From positions 27,523 through 91,522 of the forward strand of contig NZ_KB894768.1 of assembly GCF_000374625.1 (NCBI RefSeq): a stretch of 64,000 nucleotides of DNA, read 5' to 3'. Shown in pieces: positions 28,170-37,155 of the stretch (positions are counted from its first letter, which is position 1; each line of letters opens with the position of its first letter). The stretch is from Allobrachymonas chironomi DSM 19884 (lineage in GTDB: Bacteria > Pseudomonadota > Gammaproteobacteria > Burkholderiales > Burkholderiaceae_C). A model generated the notes under the pieces. That model was not told the DNA's origin, did no database searches, and was given only the letters and a program-made list of their open reading frames with translations. The position numbers and the translations under genes are program-made.

Positions 28170-28214
28170 GCGAGGCTTTCGGCTAACTAACAGGGGAGGG
28201 TGGTGGCCTGGCGT

Positions 28215-29411
28215 TCAGGTGGCCAGGAATTCACGCACCATGGGGACCAGGATGGCGATGATGGCATCGGCATCGGCCTGGCTCAGGTTGAGCGGCGGCA
28301 CCAGGCGGATCACGCGGTCGGCGGTGACGCTGAACAGCAGGCCGCGCTCCAGTCCGGTGTTGAGCAGGGCGCCGCAGGGGCGATCCAGCTCGATACCCAG
28401 CATCAGGCCGTGGCCGCGCACTTCCAGCACGCCGGCATCGTTGGCAAAGGCCTGCTGCAGGCCCTGGCGCAGGTAGTCTCCCATGCGGGCGGCATTTTCC
28501 AGCAGCTGTTCCTGTTCCATGATGCGGATGGTTTCGAGACCGGCGCGCATGGCCAGCGGGTTGCCGCCGAAGGTGGAGCCATGGTTGCCCGGCTGCATCA
28601 CGTTGGCAGCGCGCGGCCCGGCCACCAGCGCGCCGATCGGCATGCCGGAACCCAGACCCTTGGCCAGGCTCATGCAGTCTGGCAGGATGTCGGCCCACTG
28701 GTAGGCAAACCACTTGCCGGTACGGCCAAAACCGCACTGGATCTCGTCCAGCATCAGCAGCCAGTCACGCTCGTCGCACAGCTGGCGCAGCTGGCGCATG
28801 AACTCGGCCGTCATCTCGTGGATGCCGCCTTCTCCCTGGATCGGCTCCAGCAGCACGGCAACCACATCCGGGTTGCCTTCGGTAGCGCGCTTGAGGGCTT
28901 CGATGTCATTGCGCGGGACACGGATGAAGCCGGGCACCAGCGGCTCGAAACCGGCCTGGATCTTGGGGTTGCCGGTGGCGCTCAGGGTGGCGATGCTGCG
29001 GCCGTGGAAGGCGTTGTCGAACACCACGATCTGGGCGTTGCTGATTCCCTTGTCATGGCCAAACTTGCGCGCCAGCTTGATGGCGGCCTCGTTGGCTTCG
29101 AGGCCGGAGTTGCAGAAGAAGGCATTGCTCAGGCCGCTGATCTCGACCAGTTTCGCTGCCAGTGCCTCCTGGCCGGGGATGTGAAAGTAGTTGGAACAGT
29201 GGATCATCTTGCTAAGCTGATCCTGCATGGCGGCGACGAAATCGGGATGGGCGTGGCCCAGGGTGTTGACGGCGATGCCACCCAGTCCGTCCAGGTACTC
29301 CTTGCCGTTGACGTCCCAGACGCGGGAGCCCTTGCCATGCGACAGGGCGACCGGCAGTCTGCCGTAGGTATTCATGACATGGGGAGAGGCGGCGGCAACG
29401 GGGGTGGTCAT
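28215..29411 (-). CDS. argD: Acetylornithine/succinyldiaminopimelate-type aminotransferase
   Basis: PLP-dependent class III aminotransferase that makes N-acetylornithine (and often N-succinyl-LL-DAP). From ATG 29411 it has 398 residues. Features are NSGLEANEAAIKLARKFG, the substrate/PLP segment FHGRSIATLSATG, LMLDEIQCGFGRTG with the PLP Asp, and the Schiff-base Lys in SLAKGLGSGMPIGA. The upstream in-frame ATG at 29510 gives a Pro-rich extension without family support. It lies upstream of argF on the same strand. Confidence 0.93.
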   Translation of the reverse strand: MTTPVAAASPHVMNTYGRLPVALSHGKGSRVWDVNGKEYLDGLGGIAVNTLGHAHPDFVAAMQDQLSKMIHCSNYFHIPGQEALAAKLVEISGLSNAFFCNSGLEANEAAIKLARKFGHDKGISNAQIVVFDNAFHGRSIATLSATGNPKIQAGFEPLVPGFIRVPRNDIEALKRATEGNPDVVAVLLEPIQGEGGIHEMTAEFMRQLRQLCDERDWLLMLDEIQCGFGRTGKWFAYQWADILPDCMSLAKGLGSGMPIGALVAGPRAANVMQPGNHGSTFGGNPLAMRAGLETIRIMEQEQLLENAARMGDYLRQGLQQAFANDAGVLEVRGHGLMLGIELDRPCGALLNTGLERGLLFSVTADRVIRLVPPLNLSQADADAIIAILVPMVREFLAT

Positions 29412-29628
29412 GCAGGGCTCCGAAAACAGGAAAAACTGCCCGCCGGCCGGAGGGCAGGGGGCAGGAACGGAAATGGAGGCAGGCATCTGCCAAAAACCAT
29501 TGTAGAACACAAGCGGTATGGCATGCCAGCCTGTGCGGATGATGGGCTGGTAGTAGAATCGGGGCCGCAGTGCCAGCGGCGGGCCAGACGCCGCATCGGG
29601 TCACCAGCCCACACAGAACCGCGGATTC

Positions 29629-29949
29629 ATGACTACCACTCCCAGCAGCAAAGAAGTATTCATCATGGGCCTGACCTCCGAAGGCCGCAAGTTTCGTCCC
29701 AGCGATTGGGCCGAGCGCCTGGCCGGCGTCATGAGTCATTTCCGTCCCGGTGGCGCCAGCCATCCCGGTGCCCACCTGAGCTATTCGCCGTGGTGTACGC
29801 CCAACATCGTCGGCGGCACCAAGTGCGTGATCCTGAATCGCGAGCTCGAAGAGGTCGAACCCATGGCCTGGAACTTTGTCATGAGTTTTGCCAGGGACAA
29901 CGACCTGCAGGTGGTGGAGGCCTGCCTGATGCCGGATGCCCGCCCCTGA
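29629..29949 (+). CDS. DUF3579 domain protein
   Basis: A 106-residue soluble protein with SEGRKFRPSDWAERLAGVMS near the start and SPWCTPNIVGGTKCVILNREL in the middle, the DUF3579 pattern found next to argD/rpsT in Burkholderiales. It has no known function or catalytic motif. It is divergent from argD across a 217-base gap that holds no other gene, and is closed by a bidirectional terminator. Confidence 0.85.
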   Translation: MTTTPSSKEVFIMGLTSEGRKFRPSDWAERLAGVMSHFRPGGASHPGAHLSYSPWCTPNIVGGTKCVILNRELEEVEPMAWNFVMSFARDNDLQVVEACLMPDARP

Positions 29950-29985
29950 CGTGCTGACAGGCTGATGACAATCAGCCACCCATGA

Positions 29986-30009
29986 AAAAACCGCCCGAAG
30001 GCGGTTTTT
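29986..30009. terminator. Bidirectional intrinsic terminator
   Basis: AAAAACCGCC, loop CGAA, GGCGGTTTTT. T runs follow the stem on both strands, so it can stop DUF3579 (plus) and rpsT (minus) transcription. Confidence 0.9.
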
Positions 30010-30069
30010 GTTTTCCTGCTGACAGCGCACCCGGACAAACGGCAGTGCGGATGAACCGCACCGGGCGTT

Positions 30070-30085
30070 GCCTGAAAAATCAGGC
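30070..30085 (-). repeat. Short hairpin over the rpsT stop codon
   Basis: GCCTGA-AAAA-TCAGGC overlaps the rpsT termination codon (30080-30082). It may protect the 3' end of the message; the real terminator lies at 29986-30009. Confidence 0.45.
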
Positions 30086-30376
30086 GGCGGTAGCCAGGGC
30101 CTTGACCTTGGCAGACAGGCGGCTCTTGTCGCGAGCAGCCTTGTTCTTGTGGAAGATGCCCTTGTCGGCGACGATGTCCACCACGGACTGCATCTTGCCG
30201 AACAGGTCCTTAGCCTTCTCCACGTCACCGGCCAGGACGGCCTTCTCGACGTTCTTGACAGCGGTACGGTACTTGGAACGCAGCGAGGTGTTGGCTGCGT
30301 TCAGCTTGACGTTCTGGCGTGCGCGCTTGCGGCCAGACGCCAGGCGGGGGTTCTTTTTCTTCTTGGTAGAAGCCAT
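30080..30376 (-). CDS. rpsT: 30S ribosomal protein S20
   Basis: A 98-residue very basic helical protein that binds 16S rRNA early in 30S assembly. It starts [21 protein letters not shown] and contains [17 protein letters not shown], standard for S20; the C-terminus has the Ala/Lys-rich helix [13 protein letters not shown]. It is monocistronic, with a near-consensus promoter about 50 bases upstream and a strong terminator. Confidence 0.97.
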   Translation of the reverse strand: MASTKKKKNPRLASGRKRARQNVKLNAANTSLRSKYRTAVKNVEKAVLAGDVEKAKDLFGKMQSVVDIVADKGIFHKNKAARDKSRLSAKVKALATAA

Positions 30377-30420
30377 GATGTGATTCCTTGTGTTGAAGGA
30401 TGATGTCAGAGGAACCGAAG

Positions 30421-30449
30421 ATTATAGCCGTACCTGATGAATTTGTCAT
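30421..30449 (-). promoter_or_regulatory. Likely rpsT promoter
   Basis: On the minus strand, ATGACA (30444-30449) and a perfect TATAAT (30421-30426) are 17 bases apart, 45 bases before the rpsT ATG. A 9-bp inverted repeat ACCTGATGA-5-TCATCAGGT (30432-30454) overlaps the spacer and -35, which could allow regulation of rpsT or the divergent murJ. Confidence 0.7.
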
Positions 30450-30539
30450 CAGGTGGCACAGGGCCGCGTGACCCGTCCGTGCAACGGCTACACTTGCACG
30501 TCTGCGCCAGCCTGCCGCGCACACTACCGGATACGCATC

Positions 30540-32099
30540 GTGAGCCTGTTCAAATCTGCTTCCATTGTTTCTCTGCTGACGCTGGCGTCGCGCATCACGG
30601 GACTGATCCGCGAGCTGCTGATTGCCTCGGCTTTCGGGGCGAGTGCCTTTACCGATGCCTTCAACGTGGCGTTCCGCATTCCGAACATGTTCCGCCGCCT
30701 GTTTGCCGAAGGGGCGTTCAGCCAGGCCTTTGTGCCGGTGCTGGCAGCCGCACGCGAGCAGGAGGGCGATGCTGCCACGCGCGCGACGATTGACCGCGTG
30801 GCGACGGTGCTGTTCTGGGTGCTGCTGTTCTTCTGCGCCATCGGCGTGCTGGCGGCACCGTTCCTGGTGTGGCTGCTGGCCAGTGGCCTGCAGCAGGATC
30901 CGCAGGGTTTTGATGCCGCAGTCACCATGACGCGCTGGATCTTCCCCTATATCGGCTTCATGTCCATGGTGGCGCTGGCGGCTGGCGTGCTGAACACCTG
31001 GAAGCGTTATGCGGTGCCGGCGGCCACGCCGGTGCTGCTGAATATCGCGATGATTCTGGCGGCCTGGCTTGGCGGCCCGTGGTTTGCCAGCATGGGCATC
31101 CAGCCGGTCTATGCGCTGTGCGTGGGCGTGATGGTGGGTGGCGTGCTGCAGCTTGGTGTCCAGCTGGCGGCAATGGCGCGGCTGGGCATGTTCCCGCGCA
31201 TCGGGCTGAGCTGGCGCGCCATGCGTGAGGCCCTGGCCGATCCGCACACGCGCCGTATCGGCAAGCTGATGCTGCCGGCCATTCTGGGCGTGAGCGTGGC
31301 GCAGATCTCGCTGTTGATCAATACGCAGATTGCCTCGCATCTGGCCCCGGGCAGTGTCAGCTGGCTGAGCTATGCCGATCGCCTGATGGAGTTCCCGACG
31401 GCGATGCTGGGCGTGGCGCTGGGCGTGGTGCTGATGCCGCAGCTGGCGCGCGCCAAGGCGGCGGACAATCCGCACGAATATTCGGCCATGCTGGACTGGG
31501 GCTTGCGGTTGGTGGTGCTGCTGTCGGTGCCGTGCGCGGCGGCGCTGCTGTGCTTTTCGCAGCCGCTGGTCAGCGTGCTGTACAACTACGGTGCCTTTAC
31601 CGCGACCGATGTACAGCAGACCACGCTGGCGCTGATGGGCTATGGTGCCGGCCTGATTGGTCTGGTGGCGATCAAGGTGCTGGCACCGGCCTACTATGCG
31701 CGCCAGGACATCAAGACGCCGGTGAAGATCGCGATTGGCGTACTGATTGCCACGCAGCTGATGAACCTGGTGTTTGTGCCGCTGCTGGCGGTTGGTGGCC
31801 TGTCGCTGTCGATCGCGCTGGCGGCAATGGTCAACGCCGGCCTGCTGCTGGCCGGCCTGTTGCGTCGTGGCAGTTATCGCCCGGAAAAGGGCTGGGCCTT
31901 GCTGCTGCTGCGCGTGCTGGCTGCCACGCTGCTGCTGTCGGCCTTTCTGCTCTGGGCCGATGGCCTGGCCTGGGTCGATGTCCACAGCAAGCTGACACGC
32001 CTGCTGCAGTTTGCCGGCGTCATGCTGGGCGCGGTGCTGATCTATTTTGGTGCGCTGGCGCTGTCGGGCTTCAAGCTGCGACAGCTGGTACGCCGCTAG
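30540..32099 (+). CDS. murJ: Lipid II flippase MurJ (MviN)
   Basis: Moves lipid II across the inner membrane for peptidoglycan synthesis. A GTG start at 30540 gives 519 residues beginning MSLFKSASIVSLLTLASRITGL, the usual MurJ start; the open frame upstream has no family character. About 14 membrane helices are visible, with GASAFTDAFNVAFRIPNMFRR and the LPSISL-type central region (LPAILGVSVAQISLLI). It is divergent from rpsT, the standard arrangement in this order. Confidence 0.95.
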   Translation: MSLFKSASIVSLLTLASRITGLIRELLIASAFGASAFTDAFNVAFRIPNMFRRLFAEGAFSQAFVPVLAAAREQEGDAATRATIDRVATVLFWVLLFFCAIGVLAAPFLVWLLASGLQQDPQGFDAAVTMTRWIFPYIGFMSMVALAAGVLNTWKRYAVPAATPVLLNIAMILAAWLGGPWFASMGIQPVYALCVGVMVGGVLQLGVQLAAMARLGMFPRIGLSWRAMREALADPHTRRIGKLMLPAILGVSVAQISLLINTQIASHLAPGSVSWLSYADRLMEFPTAMLGVALGVVLMPQLARAKAADNPHEYSAMLDWGLRLVVLLSVPCAAALLCFSQPLVSVLYNYGAFTATDVQQTTLALMGYGAGLIGLVAIKVLAPAYYARQDIKTPVKIAIGVLIATQLMNLVFVPLLAVGGLSLSIALAAMVNAGLLLAGLLRRGSYRPEKGWALLLLRVLAATLLLSAFLLWADGLAWVDVHSKLTRLLQFAGVMLGAVLIYFGALALSGFKLRQLVRR

Positions 32100-32123
32100 G
32101 CACGGCACTTGCTCGCCCAGAAA

Positions 32124-32157
32124 AAACAGGGCTGCCCCGCAAGAGGCAGCCCTGTTT
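32124..32157. terminator. Terminator between murJ and the 5'-nucleotidase gene
   Basis: AAACAGGGCTGCC, 8-base loop, GGCAGCCCTGTTT: a 13-bp stem. On the minus strand it is followed by TTT after the stem, completing a six-T run, so it best ends the nucleotidase transcript; it also lies after murJ. Confidence 0.85.
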
Positions 32158-32160
32158 CAT

Positions 32161-32192
32161 TCAGCTATCAGCTATCAGCTGTCAGCTGTCAG
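32161..32192. repeat. Heptamer tandem repeat
   Basis: TCAGCTA twice, TCAGCTG twice, then TCAG: four 7-base units with one position changed between the pairs. It lies between the nucleotidase stop and the shared terminator. It could be a slippage-generated microsatellite. Confidence 0.85.
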
Positions 32193-32194
32193 AC

Positions 32195-34105
32195 TCAGGG
32201 AGCGGCAAAGAACTGCGTGCTGTACTTGTCCAGCGGCAGCTTGCGGATCACCGGGCGGCCAGCGCCATCCTTCTCCGCGATGCGATCGATCCAGGTTTGC
32301 AGCACGTCGGCATCGAGCACGCCGATGTCGAGGCGGCGCTCGGCCGGGATATTCGCCAGCGTGGTGTAGTCGTCACCACCGGTGGCGTTGAAGCTCAGCA
32401 CGAACAGGCGATAGGTCTTGCCCATGTCGATGGCTTTCCAGCTGTTGGCGGCCTTGTCGAATACCTGCAGATTGCTGGCGCGCTGGCCCTTGGACTTGCT
32501 GGCATCGACGTCGAAACGCAGGCCGGCGGAGTAGGGATAGGGGCCGGTCGAACCGCCCGGCTTGAAGGTGGCGTCCAGACCGTCCTCGATCATGGCCTTG
32601 GCTTCGGCACCGGTGATGTCCAGGCGCCACAGCATGTTGCCGAAAGGCAGCACTTCGATCACGTTGGCGGCTGTCACCTCGCCGCGCAGCGGCACGCGCA
32701 CGCCACCACCACTTTGCAGCGTGATGTCGGCACCGCCGTAGTCCTTGTCAGCCACCTCCAGATAGGCCTGGGCGACCAGCTGCTGGATATCGCCGCCGTG
32801 CAGGCTGACGTCACCGATGGCATTGCACTCGGCGCCGGAGCGGCTGTAGTCGACGCTGCCTTCACCGCCCGGTACGCGGCGGCTGCAGATTTCCTGCGGG
32901 GCGCTGGCCACGATCTTGGCCTTGAACACCTCTACCAGATCCTTGAACGGCTTCAGCACGTCCAGCGCCTTGGCGTCCGGCTGCACGACTTGCAGGAAAC
33001 CGCTGGCCTGCACGTCGTCCTGGATGGCCTTCAGCGTGGCGGCATCCGGAGCCGCCTTGTTGACGCTGTAGTTGTCGCCGATCAGCACGTGCGGCGTGCC
33101 GGTGCAGCTGGTGACCTTGCCTTCGGCATCGAAGTTGACCTTGAGCTCGCCGACCACCTTGGCGTATTCATTGGCGTGCACCACGCAGACATTGTCGCCA
33201 TCGGCGTTCTGCAGGCGTGTCGGGTATTCGCCAGCCGGGCTGCCGGCCTTGTAGCTCGTCAGGCTGTCCGGGCCGAGCAGGGTGTGCGAATCGCCGCCGA
33301 CGATCACGTCCACGCCACGCAGCTGGGCTGCCAGTGCCTTGTCGGCGACATAGCCGATGTGCGACATGACGATGATCTTGTTGACGCCATCGGCCTTCAG
33401 CTGGTCGATGCTGCGCTGGGCGGCCGTGGCCTCGTTGTCGAAAGTGGTATCGGGATCGGGGCTGGAGGATTCCTTGGTCTTGCCGGCCACGGTCAGGCCG
33501 ACAATGCCGATTTTCTGGCCGTCACGCTCGACCACGATATGCGGCTGCACATAGCCGGGTGCCTTTTGCGGCTGCAGGGCGGAGTTGGCACCGAACTGCA
33601 CGTTGGCCGACAGCACCGGCGTCTTGCACTGGGCCGGATCCTTGTGCAGGAAATCGATGAACTGCTTCAGGCCGCTGTCGCCCTTGTCGAATTCGTGGTT
33701 GCCCAGCGTGAAGGCATCAAAGCAGACGGTGTTCATGAGCGCGGCATCGGCCTCGCCCGGCTGGCCGGCGCGGTTGAAGTACAGCGTGCCGGTCAGGGCG
33801 TCGCCGGCATGCAGGGCCAGCACGTTCTTGTTGCTGTCGCGAATCGCCTGGATCATGGCGGTGACACGCGGGAAGCCGCCGGCATCCACGGTCAGATCCT
33901 TGCCGGCGAGGGCAAAGGTGCGGTTCATGCTGTCCAGGTTGGAGTGGCTATCGTCCACGTGGGCGATGGTCAGCTCCAGCGGCTTGGCGACGACGGGCGG
34001 GGTGGACGGTACGTTGTCGTCATCGCCGCCACAGGCGGTGAGCAGGGTGGCGCCGGCGACCGACAGCAGTGCCGGAAGGGCCAGGGAAAAAGGACGCTGG
34101 TGCAT
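32195..34105 (-). CDS. 5'-nucleotidase/metallophosphatase lipoprotein (UshA-like)
   Basis: A 636-residue exported enzyme that probably hydrolyses nucleotides outside the cytoplasm. The signal peptide ends in the lipobox LLTACG. The metallophosphatase domain (about 45-330) shows HVDDSHSNLDS, HAGDALTGTLYF, LGNHEFDKGD, VMSHIG and GGDSHT, giving the two-metal site. The C-terminal 5'-nucleotidase domain (about 370-620) contains NVIEVLPFGNMLWRLDITG. Its RBS (GGAGA) lies inside the last copy of a 54-bp tandem repeat, and phoD is upstream, so the two form a phosphate-scavenging pair. Confidence 0.93.
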   Translation of the reverse strand: MHQRPFSLALPALLSVAGATLLTACGGDDDNVPSTPPVVAKPLELTIAHVDDSHSNLDSMNRTFALAGKDLTVDAGGFPRVTAMIQAIRDSNKNVLALHAGDALTGTLYFNRAGQPGEADAALMNTVCFDAFTLGNHEFDKGDSGLKQFIDFLHKDPAQCKTPVLSANVQFGANSALQPQKAPGYVQPHIVVERDGQKIGIVGLTVAGKTKESSSPDPDTTFDNEATAAQRSIDQLKADGVNKIIVMSHIGYVADKALAAQLRGVDVIVGGDSHTLLGPDSLTSYKAGSPAGEYPTRLQNADGDNVCVVHANEYAKVVGELKVNFDAEGKVTSCTGTPHVLIGDNYSVNKAAPDAATLKAIQDDVQASGFLQVVQPDAKALDVLKPFKDLVEVFKAKIVASAPQEICSRRVPGGEGSVDYSRSGAECNAIGDVSLHGGDIQQLVAQAYLEVADKDYGGADITLQSGGGVRVPLRGEVTAANVIEVLPFGNMLWRLDITGAEAKAMIEDGLDATFKPGGSTGPYPYSAGLRFDVDASKSKGQRASNLQVFDKAANSWKAIDMGKTYRLFVLSFNATGGDDYTTLANIPAERRLDIGVLDADVLQTWIDRIAEKDGAGRPVIRKLPLDKYSTQFFAAP

Positions 34106-34211
34106 GGGAAGAGTCTCCGTTGTACAGGAAAAAGGGCGTTTCAGTGAACGACCGGGAATGGGAAGAGTCTCCGTTGTACAGGAAAAAGGGCGTTTCAGTG
34201 AACGACCGGGA
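34104..34211. repeat. 54-bp tandem duplication at the phoD/ushA-like junction
   Basis: Two identical 54-bp units (34104-34157 and 34158-34211) run head to tail. Each holds the last codons and stop of phoD, the intercistronic spacer and the nucleotidase RBS. In the unit nearer phoD the downstream ATG has become ATT, so only the distal copy starts the nucleotidase. The duplication lengthens the spacer from 35 to 89 bases. Confidence 0.97.
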
Positions 34212-35841
34212 AAGTGCTGCCTGCCGGCACGGTGATGCGGGTGGTGTGCAGCAGCGGGCTGGCCGGGGCCTGGCCCTGTTGCAGCGGCTTGACCTTGTGG
34301 AAGCGGACTTCCAGCTGGCCAGCAGGAGGGTTGATGGCGGCCTGGGGCTGGCGCGGGTCATAGCCGATCTGGTCGCGCACGATGCCGCACTGGAAGGCGT
34401 GCAGGTCGCCGGTAATGGCCACCACGTTGCGGATGTTGTGCTGCGTCAGGAACTGCATCAGCTCGGTGCGATGCACCGGATAGCCGTCCCAGCAATCGGC
34501 GTTGATGGCAAACACCTGCTGCAGGGCGGGATCGGTCACCATCGGGTGCTGGCGCAAATCGGCCCACATGCGGGACAGCGACAGCTCGTTGCCCCAGATT
34601 TTCCAGGTCGCATTCGACTGGCGCATGGTGTCCTTCCACCACTGGGTCTGGGTCTGGCCCAGTACCGACGGGGCGGCAGCGCGGGGCTGCTGTGCCATCA
34701 GGTCGAACGACTGGGCCTGCAGCAGGGTGGGCAGCGGCGTGAAATAGCGCGATCCGACCGAGGTGTCCATCTGCAGGGCGGCATCCAGCGGTGCGCCCTG
34801 GGCCAGCGGCACCAGCACCTCGGGGATGGCGTGGTCGTCCCGGTACAGGCGCTGGTCGGTCATGACCAGATGCATCAACTGGCCAAAGCGGAAGTCGCGG
34901 TAGATGCGGATGTTGTCGTAGCGGGCATTGTCGAGGTCGAAGGCGACATCGCCCATGTCCACCGGCATGTACTCGAACCAGGCCTGGTTGGCAGCGCGGC
35001 GGCGGCCGGTCTGTTGCTGGTTGGCGTTGTTGTAGGTCTGGTGATCCTGCCAGCAGTCATCGCTGAACTCGTGGTCGTCCCAGACGGCAATGAAGGGAAA
35101 CTTGCGGTGCACTTCCTGCAGGCGCGCATCGCCACGATAGGTGCGGTACAGCGTGCGGTAATCGGCCAGGGTGAGGGCCGCCGTGGAGCCATCGGCCAGC
35201 GGCATGCCGTCTGGCAGGGTGATGGGCGGATGGGTGCTTTCGACCTGGCCGGTCTGGAAGCCGGCACCCACGGTTTCGTAGATGTAGTCGCCCACGTGGA
35301 CGGTAAAGTCCAGATCCTGCTCGGCGGCCAGCAACTCCATGGCGCCCCAGTGGTTGACACTCCAGTCCTGGCAGGTGAACCAGGCAAAGCGCAGGCTGGA
35401 CAGCTGCGCATCGGTGGCCGGAGCCGTCTTGCTGATGCCGGTGGTGCTGACATCGCTGCCGGCCTTGAAGCGGTAGTAGTAGCGCGTGGCGGCTTGCAGC
35501 TGGCGGATCTTGGCACGCACCGTGTGGTCGTAGCGCGCACTGGCATCCAGGGGCTGTTCCACCAGCAGGGTGGCGAAATCTTCCTGCAACGAGACCTGCA
35601 GCGTCAGGGGAATGCTGTCCGGCTGTGTGTTGCCGCTGGATTGCACCCGCGTCCACAGCACCACACTGTCAGCACGCGGATCGCCGCTGGCCACGCCCAG
35701 ATCGAAGCGGAAGCTGCCTTCCGGTGGGCCGGGTTCCGTTGCCGGAGCGTCGTCATCGCCGCCACAGGCAGACAGCACGGAGCCGGCGGTAATGACACTG
35801 AAAAAGGCTGCACTGCGACGCAGCAACTCCCGTCTTTGCAT
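34195..35841 (-). CDS. phoD: PhoD-family alkaline phosphatase/phosphodiesterase
   Basis: A 548-residue exported Ca/Fe-type phosphatase. The N-terminus MQRRELLRRSAAFFSV is Tat-like, followed by a lipobox-like VLSACG. An N-terminal PhoD_N domain (RFDLGVASGDPRADSVVLWTRV) leads to the phosphatase core with FTVHVGDYIYE, IAVWDDHEFSDD and VAITGDLHAFQCG, the metal-binding signatures. It is the first gene of a pair with the UshA-like nucleotidase. No convincing Pho box was seen upstream. Confidence 0.93.
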   Translation of the reverse strand: MQRRELLRRSAAFFSVITAGSVLSACGGDDDAPATEPGPPEGSFRFDLGVASGDPRADSVVLWTRVQSSGNTQPDSIPLTLQVSLQEDFATLLVEQPLDASARYDHTVRAKIRQLQAATRYYYRFKAGSDVSTTGISKTAPATDAQLSSLRFAWFTCQDWSVNHWGAMELLAAEQDLDFTVHVGDYIYETVGAGFQTGQVESTHPPITLPDGMPLADGSTAALTLADYRTLYRTYRGDARLQEVHRKFPFIAVWDDHEFSDDCWQDHQTYNNANQQQTGRRRAANQAWFEYMPVDMGDVAFDLDNARYDNIRIYRDFRFGQLMHLVMTDQRLYRDDHAIPEVLVPLAQGAPLDAALQMDTSVGSRYFTPLPTLLQAQSFDLMAQQPRAAAPSVLGQTQTQWWKDTMRQSNATWKIWGNELSLSRMWADLRQHPMVTDPALQQVFAINADCWDGYPVHRTELMQFLTQHNIRNVVAITGDLHAFQCGIVRDQIGYDPRQPQAAINPPAGQLEVRFHKVKPLQQGQAPASPLLHTTRITVPAGSTFPVVH

Positions 35842-35959
35842 GGAAAACTCCCTGTGTAGCTGCTGCTGCGTGGGCAGGAGCGGACGATGACAGCAGGCAG
35901 TCTAGGCAGCGTACATGACGAAAGAATGGCGTTTCAGGGACAGTTTGGTGTCATGCAAA

Positions 35960-35985
35960 AGGCCGCACCCTTGCGGATGCGGCCT
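35960..35985 (-). terminator. Terminator after purM
   Basis: AGGCCGCA and TGCGGCCT form an 8-bp stem; on the minus strand TTTT follows. It lies 25 bases beyond the purM stop. Confidence 0.75.
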
Positions 35986-36009
35986 GTGCGCGAAAGCGGC
36001 GGAAAAGGC

Positions 36010-37038
36010 TCAGGCCACGGTGACTTTGGCCGCGCCATCGGCAGCGGCAATCCGGCCGATGGTGTAGACGGTCTCGCCCAGTTCGCGCAGCGTGGCAGCG
36101 GTGGCTTCGGCGTGGGCCGCATCCACCACCAGCACCATGCCGATGCCATTGTTGAAGGTGCGGTTCATCTCGATGTCGTCGATGCCGGCGGTTTCCTGCA
36201 GCCAGGCAAACAGCTCGGTCTGCGGCCAGCTGCCCTTGACCAGGCGTGCCACCATGCCCTCGGGCAGCACGCGCGGGATGTTTTCCAGCAGGCCGCCACC
36301 GGTGATGTGGGCCAGTGCCTTGACCGGATGCTGGTCGAGTGCGGCCAGTACCGGCTTCACGTACAGCCGGGTCGGGCGCATGACGGCTTCGCGGAACGGC
36401 ATGCCGTCCAGCGTGGCCGGCAGGTTGCTGCCGGCGCGTTCCAGGCACTTGCGCACCAGGCTGAAACCGTTGCTGTGCACGCCGTGGCTGGCCAGACCCA
36501 GCACCACGTCGCCAGCCTGCACGTTCTGGCCGGTCAGGATCTTGCTCTTTTCGACTGCGCCGACGGCAAAGCCGGCCAGGTCGTATTCGCCATCGGGATA
36601 CATGCCGGGCATTTCGGCGGTCTCGCCACCGATCAGGGCGCAGCCGCTCTGCTCGCAGCCGTTGGCGATGCCGCCGACCACCGCCGCAGCGGTATCGACA
36701 TCGAGCTTGCCGCAGGCAAAGTAGTCGAGAAAGAACAGCGGCTCGGCACCCTGTACCAGTACATCGTTCACGCTCATGGCGACCAGGTCGATGCCGACCG
36801 TGTCATGCATGTTCCACTCGAAGGCCAGGCGCAGCTTGGTGCCGACACCGTCAGTGCCGGAAACCAGCACCGGCTCCTGGTAACGCTTGGGGACCTCGAA
36901 CAGGGCGCCGAAGCCGCCAATGCTGGCCATCACGCCTTCGCGCATGGTCTTCTTGGCCAACGGCTTGATGCGTTCAACCAGGGCATCGCCTGCATCGATG
37001 TCAACGCCGGCGTCTTTGTAGGAAATGGGAGTTTGCAT
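36010..37038 (-). CDS. purM: Phosphoribosylformylglycinamidine cyclo-ligase (AIR synthetase)
   Basis: Makes aminoimidazole ribonucleotide from FGAM with ATP in purine synthesis. From ATG 37038 the protein has 342 residues starting [20 protein letters not shown], the family N-terminus. Further signatures are [26 protein letters not shown] and [16 protein letters not shown]. It is divergent from the AI-2E-type permease, a conserved neighbourhood in Burkholderiales. Confidence 0.97.
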   Translation of the reverse strand: MQTPISYKDAGVDIDAGDALVERIKPLAKKTMREGVMASIGGFGALFEVPKRYQEPVLVSGTDGVGTKLRLAFEWNMHDTVGIDLVAMSVNDVLVQGAEPLFFLDYFACGKLDVDTAAAVVGGIANGCEQSGCALIGGETAEMPGMYPDGEYDLAGFAVGAVEKSKILTGQNVQAGDVVLGLASHGVHSNGFSLVRKCLERAGSNLPATLDGMPFREAVMRPTRLYVKPVLAALDQHPVKALAHITGGGLLENIPRVLPEGMVARLVKGSWPQTELFAWLQETAGIDDIEMNRTFNNGIGMVLVVDAAHAEATAATLRELGETVYTIGRIAAADGAAKVTVA

Positions 37039-37155
37039 GGGGAAAATTCGGATTGCGATAAACGGAATGCACAAACTTGGGGTATCGTGCTGTCAGCGCA
37101 GGCACTTGCTGCCTGACCATGGCCTTGCCCGTATTGTAAAGACCTTCCTCCTTCC

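Noticed and set aside
35842-35940. Pho box upstream of phoD
   Set aside because: Only one partial CTGTCAT half-site was seen on the minus strand, without a second half at the required 11-base spacing.
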